DNA of 15,328 nt, taken from an uncultured Prevotella sp. Lineage in GTDB: Bacteria > Bacteroidota > Bacteroidia > Bacteroidales > Bacteroidaceae. A model generated the notes under the pieces. That model ran no database searches. It had not been told where the DNA came from and saw only the letters and a list, made by a program, of their open reading frames with translations. Made by a program: the position numbers and the translations under genes. This document shows, piece by piece, positions 8,801-15,253 of this stretch (position 1 is the stretch's first letter; every line of letters starts with the position of its first letter). The stretch lies in assembly GCA_900543975.1 (NCBI GenBank), contig UQTI01000069.1:1-15328 (forward strand), read 5' to 3'.

Positions 8801-9068
8801 TCACTTCCTGCGTTGCAAAACCCAGGAAGCGCACAGAGAACGTCTTGTCCTGGGCGTCCACCTTCAGGGTGAAACGGCCGTCATAGTCGGTCACTGTTCC
8901 ATGGGTCACTTTCTTGTCTTGTCCTCTCATGATAGAGACAGTGGCACCTGGCAGGGGGTCATCGCCCATGCTGCCGTCAACGACAACGCCGGTGATGGTG
9001 CGCTCCTGTGCTGAGAGGATGTTCATGGCGAACACCATGAGCAAAAGTAGGAATGTTCTCAATTTCAT
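5805..9068 (-). CDS. susC: SusC/RagA-family TonB-dependent outer-membrane transporter
   Basis: The product has 1087 residues, a normal length for SusC proteins. Residues 1-20 are a signal peptide ending NILSA. Residues 23-105 form the carboxypeptidase-regulatory-like domain typical of SusC (ITGVVVDG, then PLPGATVSI). NEVVVTGYQ at 110-118 marks the start of the plug. The plug carries LWVLDGIPMDG near 186 and the hallmark LKDAAATAIYGARAANGVI at 230-248. The remainder is the beta-barrel, ending in aromatic FIFGVNVNF. There is no N-terminal STN signalling domain, so coupling to an anti-sigma factor is not expected. It takes up substrates across the outer membrane using TonB energy, with SusD as its lid. 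It follows the metalloprotease gene after 39 bases, in one operon. Peptide or glycan import remains open; the absence of glycosidases in the operon favours peptides. Confidence 0.96.
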   Translation of the reverse strand: MKLRTFLLLLMVFAMNILSAQERTITGVVVDGSMGDDPLPGATVSIMRGQDKKVTHGTVTDYDGRFTLKVDAQDKTFSVRFLGFATQEVKIVAGKSDYRVVLQTDDNQLNEVVVTGYQELDRRKLTSAVTTLKISDEKIGAVNNIDQALAGQIAGLSSITSTGAPGAPVKIRIRGTASISGTQEPLWVLDGIPMDGTDIPSMEDLKDIDNIYQTSIAGLNPSDIDNITVLKDAAATAIYGARAANGVIVITTKKGRAGKPVINFSGKLTFMPKTDIDRLNLLNSNEKVDLELGLLASDYTYRQNKGGVANILNTLGETNAYKTGGWDALSDAAKNKINQLRATSTDWNDILFRNALTQEYNMSIAGGGDKSDYYTSVGYNDEQGNVKGVGNTRYNITLKTNYQVNKLLKVGASIYANERKQTTYLTDSNGFTNPVYYSRLANPYFTPYDENGNYNYDTNVQGKEDSSLNFNIFEERANSNTKRRDRSMMAILNAELRLTDYLKITSQFGLQEDSYSLSKYANENTYAMRKEKLFTEYIGADGVKKSFLPDGGMHKTSEYHNRQWTWKAMAEFVKKFNRIHDVNFMLGTEVRHAKSNSIYSVAYGYDSRTLTTQPVIFPSQTWADAYPLHQESETENAYVSWYATGSYSLHNRYTFGGSVRFDGSDVFGVAKKYRYLPLYSVSGLWRAKEEKWLKDVEWLDNLCLRASYGLQGNIDKNTSPYLIGIMKKGSILPGVSEDIINSETAPNPNLKWEKTENVNAGLDIALFRNAVTLSVDYYYRHSTDLIGYKMLPLESGFASTTINWASMNNKGVEIALGTRNIHTKDFNWTTNLNVGYNENTVVRETVAQNATYPGREGYPVGALFAYKTAGLDADGYPLFVTKDGEKVTATEFLKLNSHGASTLTAEEQRGLYTYMGSTDPKWTGGFINTFDYKNWQLGLNFIFNFGMKVRVQPSYSPASYDRGLNVNRDILDRWTADNTNGAFTKLMVSTERPREYVQYNEYNLYSMLDTWVKDCNYVRLQSVRLGYKLPSQWLGHVGLKSASLSFEARNLFVLASNYNNYLDPETMGNPYAQPIPKSFIFGVNVNF

Positions 9069-9107
9069 ATTCTTTCTTTAGTTTTTCTCGTCCAATCTGT
9101 TGTATCT

Positions 9108-11687
9108 TTACTTTATTTCCTGTCCCAACGCGGTCTGAATTCGCATGATCACATCCTCATAGTGAAACTGTGTGGCTGTGTCACCCGAGCGGCGCTTGCC
9201 CTTGAGCAGACTGAGAATCCGCACCAGCTCACCACGCTTCACGCTGATGGCATCGCTCACACGGGCGGTCTGGGTGCCGCCCATGTCGATGGTGCGCGAA
9301 GCCGAACTGAGGCTCACACACTGCCAGTTGTGGTCGGGCGAGTCGATAATGGCGGGCGTGTCACAGATCTTCTTGTTTATCTTCACACCCTCCTGCTGGG
9401 CTGCAGCTGTGATCAGGGCGTCAACGAAGTTTTTCTGTAGCTGGCGCTCGTCAATGGTCAACTGTCGTCCTGCGATGGTCTTGCCAAAGAAGTGCTTGTG
9501 CAGCATGTCCATCATCTCGACAGCGGTGAACGCCTCCTTGCCGTTGGCCTGCTCGTTGGCAAACATACGCATTATGCGGTTGTTGTCGAGCATGTCCCAC
9601 AACATGTAGCTCTGCTGGTTCTGCAACGCATAGTCGGGCGACTGCTCCTGCACACCCAGCGGCGTGTTCTTATTAATAAAGGTGTATTTGTTGAGCTCGC
9701 TTCTGAACAGCCACTTCGGACAGGTGAACACCTCGTCAATAAGAAACTGCACGGCTCTCTTCTGCCTGTCCTTCTCCACAAAGGTGAAGGTCTGCTTGCC
9801 GTCGTCGATGGTGGTGTTGTCGATATACATGCCTCCCACGTTGGCAAGCACATGGTAGAGATAGAGGCTCCACTGGAAGATCACACCCTGATAGAGCTTC
9901 GATGCCTCGTCGTAGGTCTGGCCGGGCTCTCCCGTGCGGGTCCACTCCACAATGTTGGGCATCACACGCTTGAGGTTCTCTATGCCGTAGCCAGCCGACT
10001 TCATGGCGTCGTCGCCCAAGTCCTCACTCAAGGCTCTGGGGTCCATGGCTGTGCGCTGGCTCTGTGCCTCGCTGTAACGATATTCCTTGCCGCTGTGCTT
10101 CTTCAGGAACGCCTGCTGCTTCTCTGCCGCACCCTTCTCGTCGGGGAACCAACGGTAACCCCACTCTATGGCCATCATGTCATAAGGGCCGATCTGGGGA
10201 GAGATCTGCTTTATGCCGTCGCCGGGCTGAGCCACATAGTTGAAGCGGGCATAGTCCATAATCGACGCTGCCGTGCCCTTGACCTTGTCAGTGAAAGCCT
10301 TCGAACGGAGCGAGTCGGTGGCATAGGCGTTGCTGGCGATCATGTTGTGACGCAGACCCAACGAATGGCCCACCTCGTGGCAGGCAACAAAGCGTGCTGC
10401 ATCGCCGATCATGTCCTCAGGCAACTCATACTGTCGCGCCGCCTTGTTATATGCCCCTGTCTGCACCATGATCCACTCGCGCAACAGCGACTTCACATTG
10501 TGCCACCAGATGATGTCGGCCTCCAGAATTTCTCCCGTGCGCGGGTCAATCACCGACGGACCCATGGCGTTGGCCTTCTCTGAGGCATCATAGGTGAGAA
10601 CAGAATATTTCATGTCGTCGCCCTCGGCAGCAATGCTGTCGGTGAGGTCAAACACCTGAACGGCGTTCTTGAAACCCGCCTTCTCAAAAGCCACGTTCCA
10701 GTCGGTCATGCCACGCTTGATGTAAGGACGCAAGAAGACAGGCACAGCCTGGTCAATGTAGAACACGATGGGCTTCTTGGGCTCCACAAGCTCGCCGCGC
10801 AGATATGCCTCCTCGTCTGTAGGCTCCAGGCGCCAACGGGTGATGTAGTTGTTGCGTGTCACCTCCTGCTGACGGTCGCCATATTGCAGTCGGCTGGTCG
10901 TGAAATAGCCCACACGCTGGTTCTCCTTACGCGCCACCATGGGCTGCTCGGGCAGAAGCACAAGCGAACAGCTCACCTCCACGGTGACGTTGGTCTTGCT
11001 CTTGCCTTCATGCACAACAGTGGTGAGCTCCGATGTGGCTGTCACATTGTTGCTGAACGCTTTGATATCGATGATATGTGAGAGGTCTGAGTCGGCAGAG
11101 GTGCCGAGGTTTATAAGGTTGAAGACATCGTTAAAGTAGGTCTTCTTGCCGTTGAACAGGTCGTTAACCTTGAAGATGACGGTCGACGAGTCGTTGGCCA
11201 CAGCCTCCACCTTCAGGCTGGCAATGAGCGGGTCAATGTAATTGTTCTCCACCGATGCCGCCATGGCGTCTTTCTGGTCAACCTCTGGCATAACGCGCTG
11301 CTGGCGCACAAAGACGGTCTTCTTCTTTTTGTCCCATTCGAAACGGACACACTGGTTCTCGTAGTTGATGCCACGGTTCACGCCAGCCTCGTTCAGCTCG
11401 TTGGGAACACGTTGCAGCTTGTTGGAAACGAGGAACACCCTGCCCATCAACTTGACAGGCATCTCAAGATAAAAATCTTGGTCCTTCTTCACAACGTTCA
11501 TCACGCCTTTCACGTTGACAGAGTCGCTGCCAACCAGTTTTTTGTAGTCTGAAACAGGCTGCTCCACCTTTTTCTTTTTCTTCTTAAAAAGCCCCATTTC
11601 GGGTGCCGATTTCATAGTGAGAGCAAAGCATGAGCTACCGATCATTGAGACCGCTACAGCCCCAATCATTAATTGCAGTTTATGCAT
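9108..11687 (-). CDS. Secreted zinc-dependent metalloprotease (DUF5117/DUF5118/DUF4953 type)
   Basis: The product has 859 residues, first gene of the operon. The N-terminus has a signal peptide (LQLMIGAVAVSMIGSSC); the cysteine could make it a lipoprotein, though the sequence before it is not a strict lipobox. A lysine run (KKKKKK) follows near residue 35. The catalytic motif HEVGHSLGLRH is complete, with H437, E438, H441 and H447. A methionine-turn candidate, SIMDYARF with M477, follows; together these are the zinc site and Met-turn of metzincin-type peptidases. The segments FYIDQAVPVFLRPYIKRGMTDWNVAFEKAGFKNA and MGPSVIDPRTGEILEADIIWWH are typical of this Bacteroidetes family, often annotated DUF4953. 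It is probably exported to periplasm or surface, where it would cleave a protein substrate. Its place before susC and susD suggests it supplies peptides to that transporter. The true substrate is unknown. Confidence 0.92.
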   Translation of the reverse strand: MHKLQLMIGAVAVSMIGSSCFALTMKSAPEMGLFKKKKKKVEQPVSDYKKLVGSDSVNVKGVMNVVKKDQDFYLEMPVKLMGRVFLVSNKLQRVPNELNEAGVNRGINYENQCVRFEWDKKKKTVFVRQQRVMPEVDQKDAMAASVENNYIDPLIASLKVEAVANDSSTVIFKVNDLFNGKKTYFNDVFNLINLGTSADSDLSHIIDIKAFSNNVTATSELTTVVHEGKSKTNVTVEVSCSLVLLPEQPMVARKENQRVGYFTTSRLQYGDRQQEVTRNNYITRWRLEPTDEEAYLRGELVEPKKPIVFYIDQAVPVFLRPYIKRGMTDWNVAFEKAGFKNAVQVFDLTDSIAAEGDDMKYSVLTYDASEKANAMGPSVIDPRTGEILEADIIWWHNVKSLLREWIMVQTGAYNKAARQYELPEDMIGDAARFVACHEVGHSLGLRHNMIASNAYATDSLRSKAFTDKVKGTAASIMDYARFNYVAQPGDGIKQISPQIGPYDMMAIEWGYRWFPDEKGAAEKQQAFLKKHSGKEYRYSEAQSQRTAMDPRALSEDLGDDAMKSAGYGIENLKRVMPNIVEWTRTGEPGQTYDEASKLYQGVIFQWSLYLYHVLANVGGMYIDNTTIDDGKQTFTFVEKDRQKRAVQFLIDEVFTCPKWLFRSELNKYTFINKNTPLGVQEQSPDYALQNQQSYMLWDMLDNNRIMRMFANEQANGKEAFTAVEMMDMLHKHFFGKTIAGRQLTIDERQLQKNFVDALITAAAQQEGVKINKKICDTPAIIDSPDHNWQCVSLSSASRTIDMGGTQTARVSDAISVKRGELVRILSLLKGKRRSGDTATQFHYEDVIMRIQTALGQEIK

Positions 11688-11761
11688 GTTTTTAAATATC
11701 TAAAATATCCGAATATTTATTGGTTGTTTATTCAAAATTGCTGATCTTCTTTCCAAAATCA

Positions 11762-11792
11762 CAAAATTAATATAAAAAAACCACACAGCCAA
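11762..11792 (-). promoter_or_regulatory. Promoter of the metalloprotease-susC-susD-propeller operon
   Basis: On the minus strand TTG at 11792-11790, a spacer of 20 bases and TAATTTTG at 11769-11762 match the Bacteroidetes promoter pattern. The start would fall near 11755, leaving an AT-rich leader of about 68 bases before the ATG at 11687. It lies back to back with the glycerate kinase promoter. Confidence 0.6.
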
Positions 11793-11851
11793 CATTTTTC
11801 ATGTTTTTTCGTTAGTTATACATCTTTTTAAATGGTTTTAAGAAACTTTTC

Positions 11852-11882
11852 TTTGTAATTTGATTTTTAATTTCTACATTTG
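11852..11882 (+). promoter_or_regulatory. Promoter of the glycerate kinase gene
   Basis: TTTG at 11852-11855, exactly 19 bases, then TACATTTG at 11875-11882 is a full match to the Bacteroidetes -33/-7 consensus. The transcript would begin near 11889 and run about 60 bases to the ATG at 11952. Confidence 0.7.
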
Positions 11883-11907
11883 CAGTTCCGTTTTTCCACA
11901 TATTTTT

Positions 11908-11951
11908 GAACAAGAACAGAGAACAAGTTGAACAAGAACAGAGAACAAGCC
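11908..11951 (+). repeat. 22-bp tandem duplication in the glycerate kinase leader
   Basis: GAACAAGAACAGAGAACAAG followed by two variable bases occurs at 11908-11929 and again at 11930-11951, ending directly at the ATG. It is purine-rich with no Shine-Dalgarno sequence. The core AGAACAGAGAA is also found in the 24-bp repeat in front of susD. Confidence 0.85.
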
Positions 11952-13025
11952 ATGCCTGAAAACAAGATAATAATAGCCTGCGACTCCTTCAAAGGCTGCA
12001 TGACGAGCAGCGAGGTCAACGCAACAGTGGCTGAGGCCGTGCGACAATGGCACCCGTCAGATGCTCTCACCACAGACGCCACAACCGGCACCACCGCATC
12101 GCCCGAGGTCATAACCCTTGAGATGAGCGACGGAGGGGAAGGCATGCTCAGCGCCTTCGCCAACGCCCTCGATGCCGACATGGTCAACATGACAGCCCAC
12201 GATGCCCTCATGCGCCCCATACGCTGTTCCTACGCCATGACCGCCGACACAGCCATCATAGAGGTGGCACAGACCGTCGGACTGCAACTCATTGAGCCAG
12301 AGCAGCGCAACCCCATGCGCACCACCTCGTGGGGTGTAGGCGAACAGCTGCTCCATGCCTACCGCCACGGTGCCCGCCATTTCATCATAGGTCTCGGCGG
12401 CAGCGCCACCTCCGACAGCGGCACAGGCATGCTCCGCGCCCTCGACAACAAGTGGCGCGACATAGCCGCCCATTGCCAGTTCACCCTCGCCTCAGACGTC
12501 ACCAACCCCCTCTGTGGCCCCAACGGAGCCGCCCATGTGTTCGCACCCCAGAAGGGTGCCACCCCCGCCATGGTTCAGCAGCTCGACGACCGCGCCCGCC
12601 GCTTCGCCGAGGCAAGCAACAGAGCCCTCCACCGCGACTGTAGCGACACCCCGGGAGCAGGAGCAGCAGGAGGCTTAGGCTACGCCTTCATGCAGTATCT
12701 TGGCGCCACCGTCCAGTCGGGTGCCGATCTTCTCCTCACCCTCACTCGTTTCGACGACCTCCTCCCCGACACCCTTCTCATCATCACCGGCGAGGGCCAC
12801 AGCGACCGTCAGACCCTCATGGGCAAGCTCCCCAGCCGCATCCTCGCCCACGCCCTCCCCCACAACATCCCCGTGTGGCTCCTCTCAGGTGCCATCACCG
12901 ACGCCCCCTCTCTTCTCGCCGCCGGCTTCTCCCGTCTCCTCCCCATCACCCCTCCCTCCATGCCCTTAGAGGAAGCCCTCAAAAAAGAGACCGCCCGGTC
13001 AAACATCCTCAGGCTGTTACAGTGA
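11952..13025 (+). CDS. Glycerate kinase (GlxK/GarK family)
   Basis: The ATG at 11952 is chosen because family homology begins at once (KIIIACDSFKGCMTS); an in-frame TTG at 11928 would only add repeat-encoded residues. The protein has 357 residues. Family motifs in order are DSFKG at 11-15, MSDGGEGM at 58-65, GLGGSATSDSGTGM at 147-160, DVTNPLCGPNGAAHVFAPQKGA at 182-203, PGAGAAGGLGYA at 234-245 and TGEGHSDRQTLMGKLP at 279-294. The enzyme phosphorylates glycerate with ATP to phosphoglycerate in the cytoplasm. Two departures stand out: a Thr/Ala-rich insertion at about 37-52 before the MSDGGEGM motif, and roughly 30 residues missing after GTGMLRAL, where enterobacterial relatives carry an extra loop. 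All recognised motifs remain, so it is probably active. It has its own promoter and no metabolic partner beside it. Confidence 0.93.
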   Translation: MPENKIIIACDSFKGCMTSSEVNATVAEAVRQWHPSDALTTDATTGTTASPEVITLEMSDGGEGMLSAFANALDADMVNMTAHDALMRPIRCSYAMTADTAIIEVAQTVGLQLIEPEQRNPMRTTSWGVGEQLLHAYRHGARHFIIGLGGSATSDSGTGMLRALDNKWRDIAAHCQFTLASDVTNPLCGPNGAAHVFAPQKGATPAMVQQLDDRARRFAEASNRALHRDCSDTPGAGAAGGLGYAFMQYLGATVQSGADLLLTLTRFDDLLPDTLLIITGEGHSDRQTLMGKLPSRILAHALPHNIPVWLLSGAITDAPSLLAAGFSRLLPITPPSMPLEEALKKETARSNILRLLQ

Positions 13026-13070
13026 GCGAAATCTGTGTGCATTAATTCCTAAAACAATGCTAATATCTCA

Positions 13071-13195
13071 CAGATCTCAACGTCTTTAGGCCACACAGAT
13101 CTCAATGTCTTTAGGCCACCCAGATCTCAATGCCTTTAGGCCACCCAGATCTCAATGCCTTTAGGCCACCCAGATCTCAATGTCTTTAGGTCACA
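13071..13195. repeat. 25-bp tandem array, five units
   Basis: Units begin CAGATCTCAA at 13071, 13096, 13121, 13146 and 13171 and continue with TGYCTTTAGGCCACC (the first has CG in place of TG). They differ from each other at only a few positions. There are no spacers, so this is not a CRISPR. The array starts about 45 bases after the glycerate kinase stop and runs into a CACGGATCTCACAGATC stretch of related sequence. Confidence 0.92.
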
Positions 13196-13337
13196 CGGAT
13201 CTCACAGATCTCACGGATCTGCCAATGCTTCGCCTGGCTCACGGATATCATTTTTGTGCCTCATTAGAAGTCCAAGAATCCCATAATCAAGAGCTGCCGT
13301 AGGCAAAAAGATCCGTGTGATCCGTGAGATCCGTGTG
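13192..13337. repeat. Long inverted repeat, possible terminator hairpin
   Basis: The 28 bases at 13192-13219 are the inverse of 13310-13337 with two mismatches; the arms carry CACGGATCTCA and its inverse TGAGATCCGTG. Inside, TTTTTGTGCCT at 13251-13261 is mirrored, less two bases, by AGGCAAAAAG at 13301-13310. The whole would fold into a hairpin of about 146 bases downstream of the glycerate kinase. No long T-run follows, so an intrinsic terminator role is uncertain. Confidence 0.7.
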
Positions 13338-13557
13338 CGTATAAAAAAAGAAAGATCCGCGTGCCAAATAGATTCGTGTTATTCGTGAGATTCGTGTTCA
13401 AAAGAATCAAGTGTTCAACATCGTGTGTTCCTCCTGTGAGCGCACCGCCGCGAACAAAGATTCGTGAAATCCATGAAATCCGTGTGCGTATAAAAGAAGA
13501 GCTCCGTGTGCGTTTATAGAAAGACAGAGAGAAATTCGTGTTCAAGAAAAAAATCAC
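13308..13557. repeat. ATCCGTG/ATTCGTG phased repeat block, upstream copy
   Basis: Words such as GATCCGTGTG, GATCCGTGAG, ATTCGTGTT and ATTCGTGAG recur about every 10-11 bases. Within the block, TTCGTGTTCAAAA at 13391 is followed by a GC-rich module at 13436-13457 (GTGAGCGC, then CGCCGCGAACAA), then by GTGTGCGTATAAAA. Open frames here, such as the minus-strand one at 13264-13557, only translate the repeats. Confidence 0.85.
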
Positions 13558-13590
13558 CTTCCAAACCCGACCTTATTAAAATAAAATCAT

Positions 13591-13598
13591 TACCTTTG
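13591..13598 (+). promoter_or_regulatory. Possible -7 element of the UpxY-like gene
   Basis: TACCTTTG matches TAnnTTTG, preceded by an AT-rich stretch, but no TTTG lies 19-20 bases upstream. Transcription from here would give a leader of about 170 bases. That leader holds a short inverted repeat (AGCTATC at 13608-13614, GATAGCT at 13652-13658) and a small reading frame. Confidence 0.4.
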
Positions 13599-13694
13599 CA
13601 CATTGTAAGCTATCCCCTGACCCCAAAGCGCCATCAAGCGCCAGCTGTTACGATAGCTATCCACAGCAAAAGTAAGCTCACGAAAGGATATAAT

Positions 13695-13766
13695 ATGGGC
13701 AATACTCAATTATCAACTAGACAAAAGCAATCCCCCACAGCGATTGCGACAGCAGACATAAAGTAG
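13695..13766 (+). CDS. Possible leader peptide, 23 residues
   Basis: ATG at 13695 opens a frame encoding MGNTQLSTRQKQSPTAIATADIK and ends at TAG 13764-13766, ten bases before the ATG of the UpxY-like gene. It lies outside the repeats, in the putative leader of that gene. It resembles no family I know. Translation coupling or an upstream-ORF control role is conceivable, but chance is a serious alternative at this length. Confidence 0.25.
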   Translation: MGNTQLSTRQKQSPTAIATADIK

Positions 13767-13776
13767 AGCAGAATTT

Positions 13777-14832
13777 ATGCAACCGGATGGTACGAATTCT
13801 CTTTCTACAGCCGACGAGAACCCCGTTTCTCCAAAGGGCATCCACGTTACAGAGCCAGACACGCCTACTGGTTCTGAGATAAAGAAATACCACAAAGTCA
13901 GCGCCCCCACATGGTCATACCTCTTCCTCCACAACAGCAAAGTGAAGAGCGTGGAGCGCCAGCTCCAGGCCGACAACATGCCCTATTTCGTGCACAAGAC
14001 CATCCGCTACTACAAGCAAAAAGACAAGCACGGCGTGCAGCACCGCGAGACCCCCACCGTCAGCGGCCTGATCTTCCTCCAAGGCGACCCCAAGGCCCTG
14101 CAGACCTACCTCACAGAGCACTTCATCAGCATCCACCTCTGCAAAAACTGTAGCACAGGCAAGGTAGCCCAGATCCCCGATGCCCAGATGCGACCCTTCA
14201 TGCGCATCAACGCCACAGAGCCCGAGCGCATACGCTTCCTCCTCAAGCCCTTCCACTATTACGCCCGCAACCGCATCCTCCTCCGCATCACCACAGGAGA
14301 GCTCGCAGGCCTTGAGGGCTACATCATCCGCATCGACCGCGACCGTCGCCTTGTCATGGACGTAGGAGGCATGAGCGTAGCCATCTCAGGCGTCCATGCC
14401 CAACACTTCGAAGAGGTAGCGCCCGCCACCCCCACCGCCGATGCCTCCCCATTCTACCAGCGCAACCTCCACGAGCGTGAGGCCCTTCTCGACCGCTACT
14501 TCCACCCCGTCACCACCCCCGAAGACGTAGCCGCCCAGGCCGACAACATCCTCTACCTCCTCCGCTACGTCCAGGACGAGCAGTCACACGACCGCATGCA
14601 GCGTCCCCAGGCATGGTCCACCCTCACCTTCATCATCAAAGAGATCGCCTACTATTACGCCCCCCTCTTCGACCAGCACAGCGTCCCCCTTGCTCCAATA
14701 ACCGACAGCGGCACAAAAGTGATCGACGAGCTACACCGCCTCATCGCCGCCACCCCTCAAGAAGAAGAGCGCAACCGTTACGCCACCCTTCTCCAAGAGC
14801 TCCTCTCCCACCACGGATATCTCTTTCAATAG
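13777..14832 (+). CDS. UpxY/NusG-like transcription antiterminator with long C-terminal extension
   Basis: The protein has 351 residues. After a disordered first 40 residues, positions 44-145 resemble a NusG N-terminal domain: TWSYLFLHNSKVKSVERQL, then MPYFVHKTIRYYK, then SGLIFLQGDPKAL. Positions 166-215 resemble a KOW-type domain (LRITTGELAGLEGYIIRID, then RLVMDVGGMSVAIS). Bacteroides UpxY proteins bind RNA polymerase near the promoter and prevent early termination in their own polysaccharide operon. They are about 170-200 residues long, so the remaining stretch from about 222 to 351 is extra. It is predicted mostly helical (HEREALLDRYF, TLTFIIKEIAYYYAPLF, RYATLLQELLSHHGYLF) and I do not recognise it. 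No polysaccharide gene follows in the 496 bases left, only repeats. The assignment to the NusG superfamily is good; the target operon is unknown. Confidence 0.82.
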   Translation: MQPDGTNSLSTADENPVSPKGIHVTEPDTPTGSEIKKYHKVSAPTWSYLFLHNSKVKSVERQLQADNMPYFVHKTIRYYKQKDKHGVQHRETPTVSGLIFLQGDPKALQTYLTEHFISIHLCKNCSTGKVAQIPDAQMRPFMRINATEPERIRFLLKPFHYYARNRILLRITTGELAGLEGYIIRIDRDRRLVMDVGGMSVAISGVHAQHFEEVAPATPTADASPFYQRNLHEREALLDRYFHPVTTPEDVAAQADNILYLLRYVQDEQSHDRMQRPQAWSTLTFIIKEIAYYYAPLFDQHSVPLAPITDSGTKVIDELHRLIAATPQEEERNRYATLLQELLSHHGYLFQ

Positions 14833-14859
14833 CCCTGCCCATCACCTCGCAAACCAACA

Positions 14860-15253
14860 TCAGAGTAAAATCCGCGTGCAAAATATTCGTTAAATTCGTG
14901 TTATTACCTCCCTTCGGTCAGTGGGCCTACAGCGAATCTCGTGTTCAAAAAAATCTCGTGTCCCCCCGTGAGCACCCCGCCGCGAACAATATCCGTGAGA
15001 TCCGTGAGATCCGTGTGCGTATAAAAAACAGAGTAAAATCCGCATGCATATAAAAAGACACAGAAAGATCCGCATGCAAAAAAATTCGTTTAATTCGTGC
15101 GATTCGTGTTCAAAAAAATCTCGTGTACAAGAGTGAGATCCGTGAGCGATTAAAAGATAGAAATCCGCGTGCAAAAATATTCGTTAAATTCGCGTTATTC
15201 GTGTTCAAAAATCTCGTATTCAAGCCCCCAGTGAGCGCCACGCCGCGAACAAG
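14860..15253. repeat. ATCCGTG/ATTCGTG phased repeat block, downstream copies
   Basis: This block repeats the vocabulary of the one upstream of the UpxY-like gene. The TCGTGTTCAAAA word occurs at 14939, 15103 and 15199. The GC-rich module (GTGAGC, then CGCCGCGAACAA) occurs at 14968-14989 and 15231-15252. GATCCGTGTGCGTATAAAA occurs near 15010. KATCCGCGTGCAAAAATATTCGTTAAATTCG-like segments occur twice, near 14870 and 15162. Minus-strand frames here translate to repetitive AHGSHGSHG-type strings and are not genes. The last 75 bases of the window show nothing I can name. Confidence 0.85.

Noticed and set aside
9492..10583. Plus-strand open frame of 363 codons opposite the metalloprotease
   Set aside because: It is antisense to the zinc-site region of a well-supported gene and rich in His, Leu and Val as expected of a shadow frame.
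13071..13195. Regular 25-bp repeats that could suggest a CRISPR array
   Set aside because: Units are directly adjacent with no unique spacers, and no cas gene is present.
13264..13557. Minus-strand open frame of 97 codons
   Set aside because: It lies wholly within the CGTG-type repeat block and translates to repetitive strings such as AHGSHGSHG and NTNLTNNTN.
13377..14990. Flanking repeats as terminal inverted repeats of a transposon or invertible segment
   Set aside because: The shared modules are in the same orientation on both sides, and there is no transposase or recombinase gene between them.
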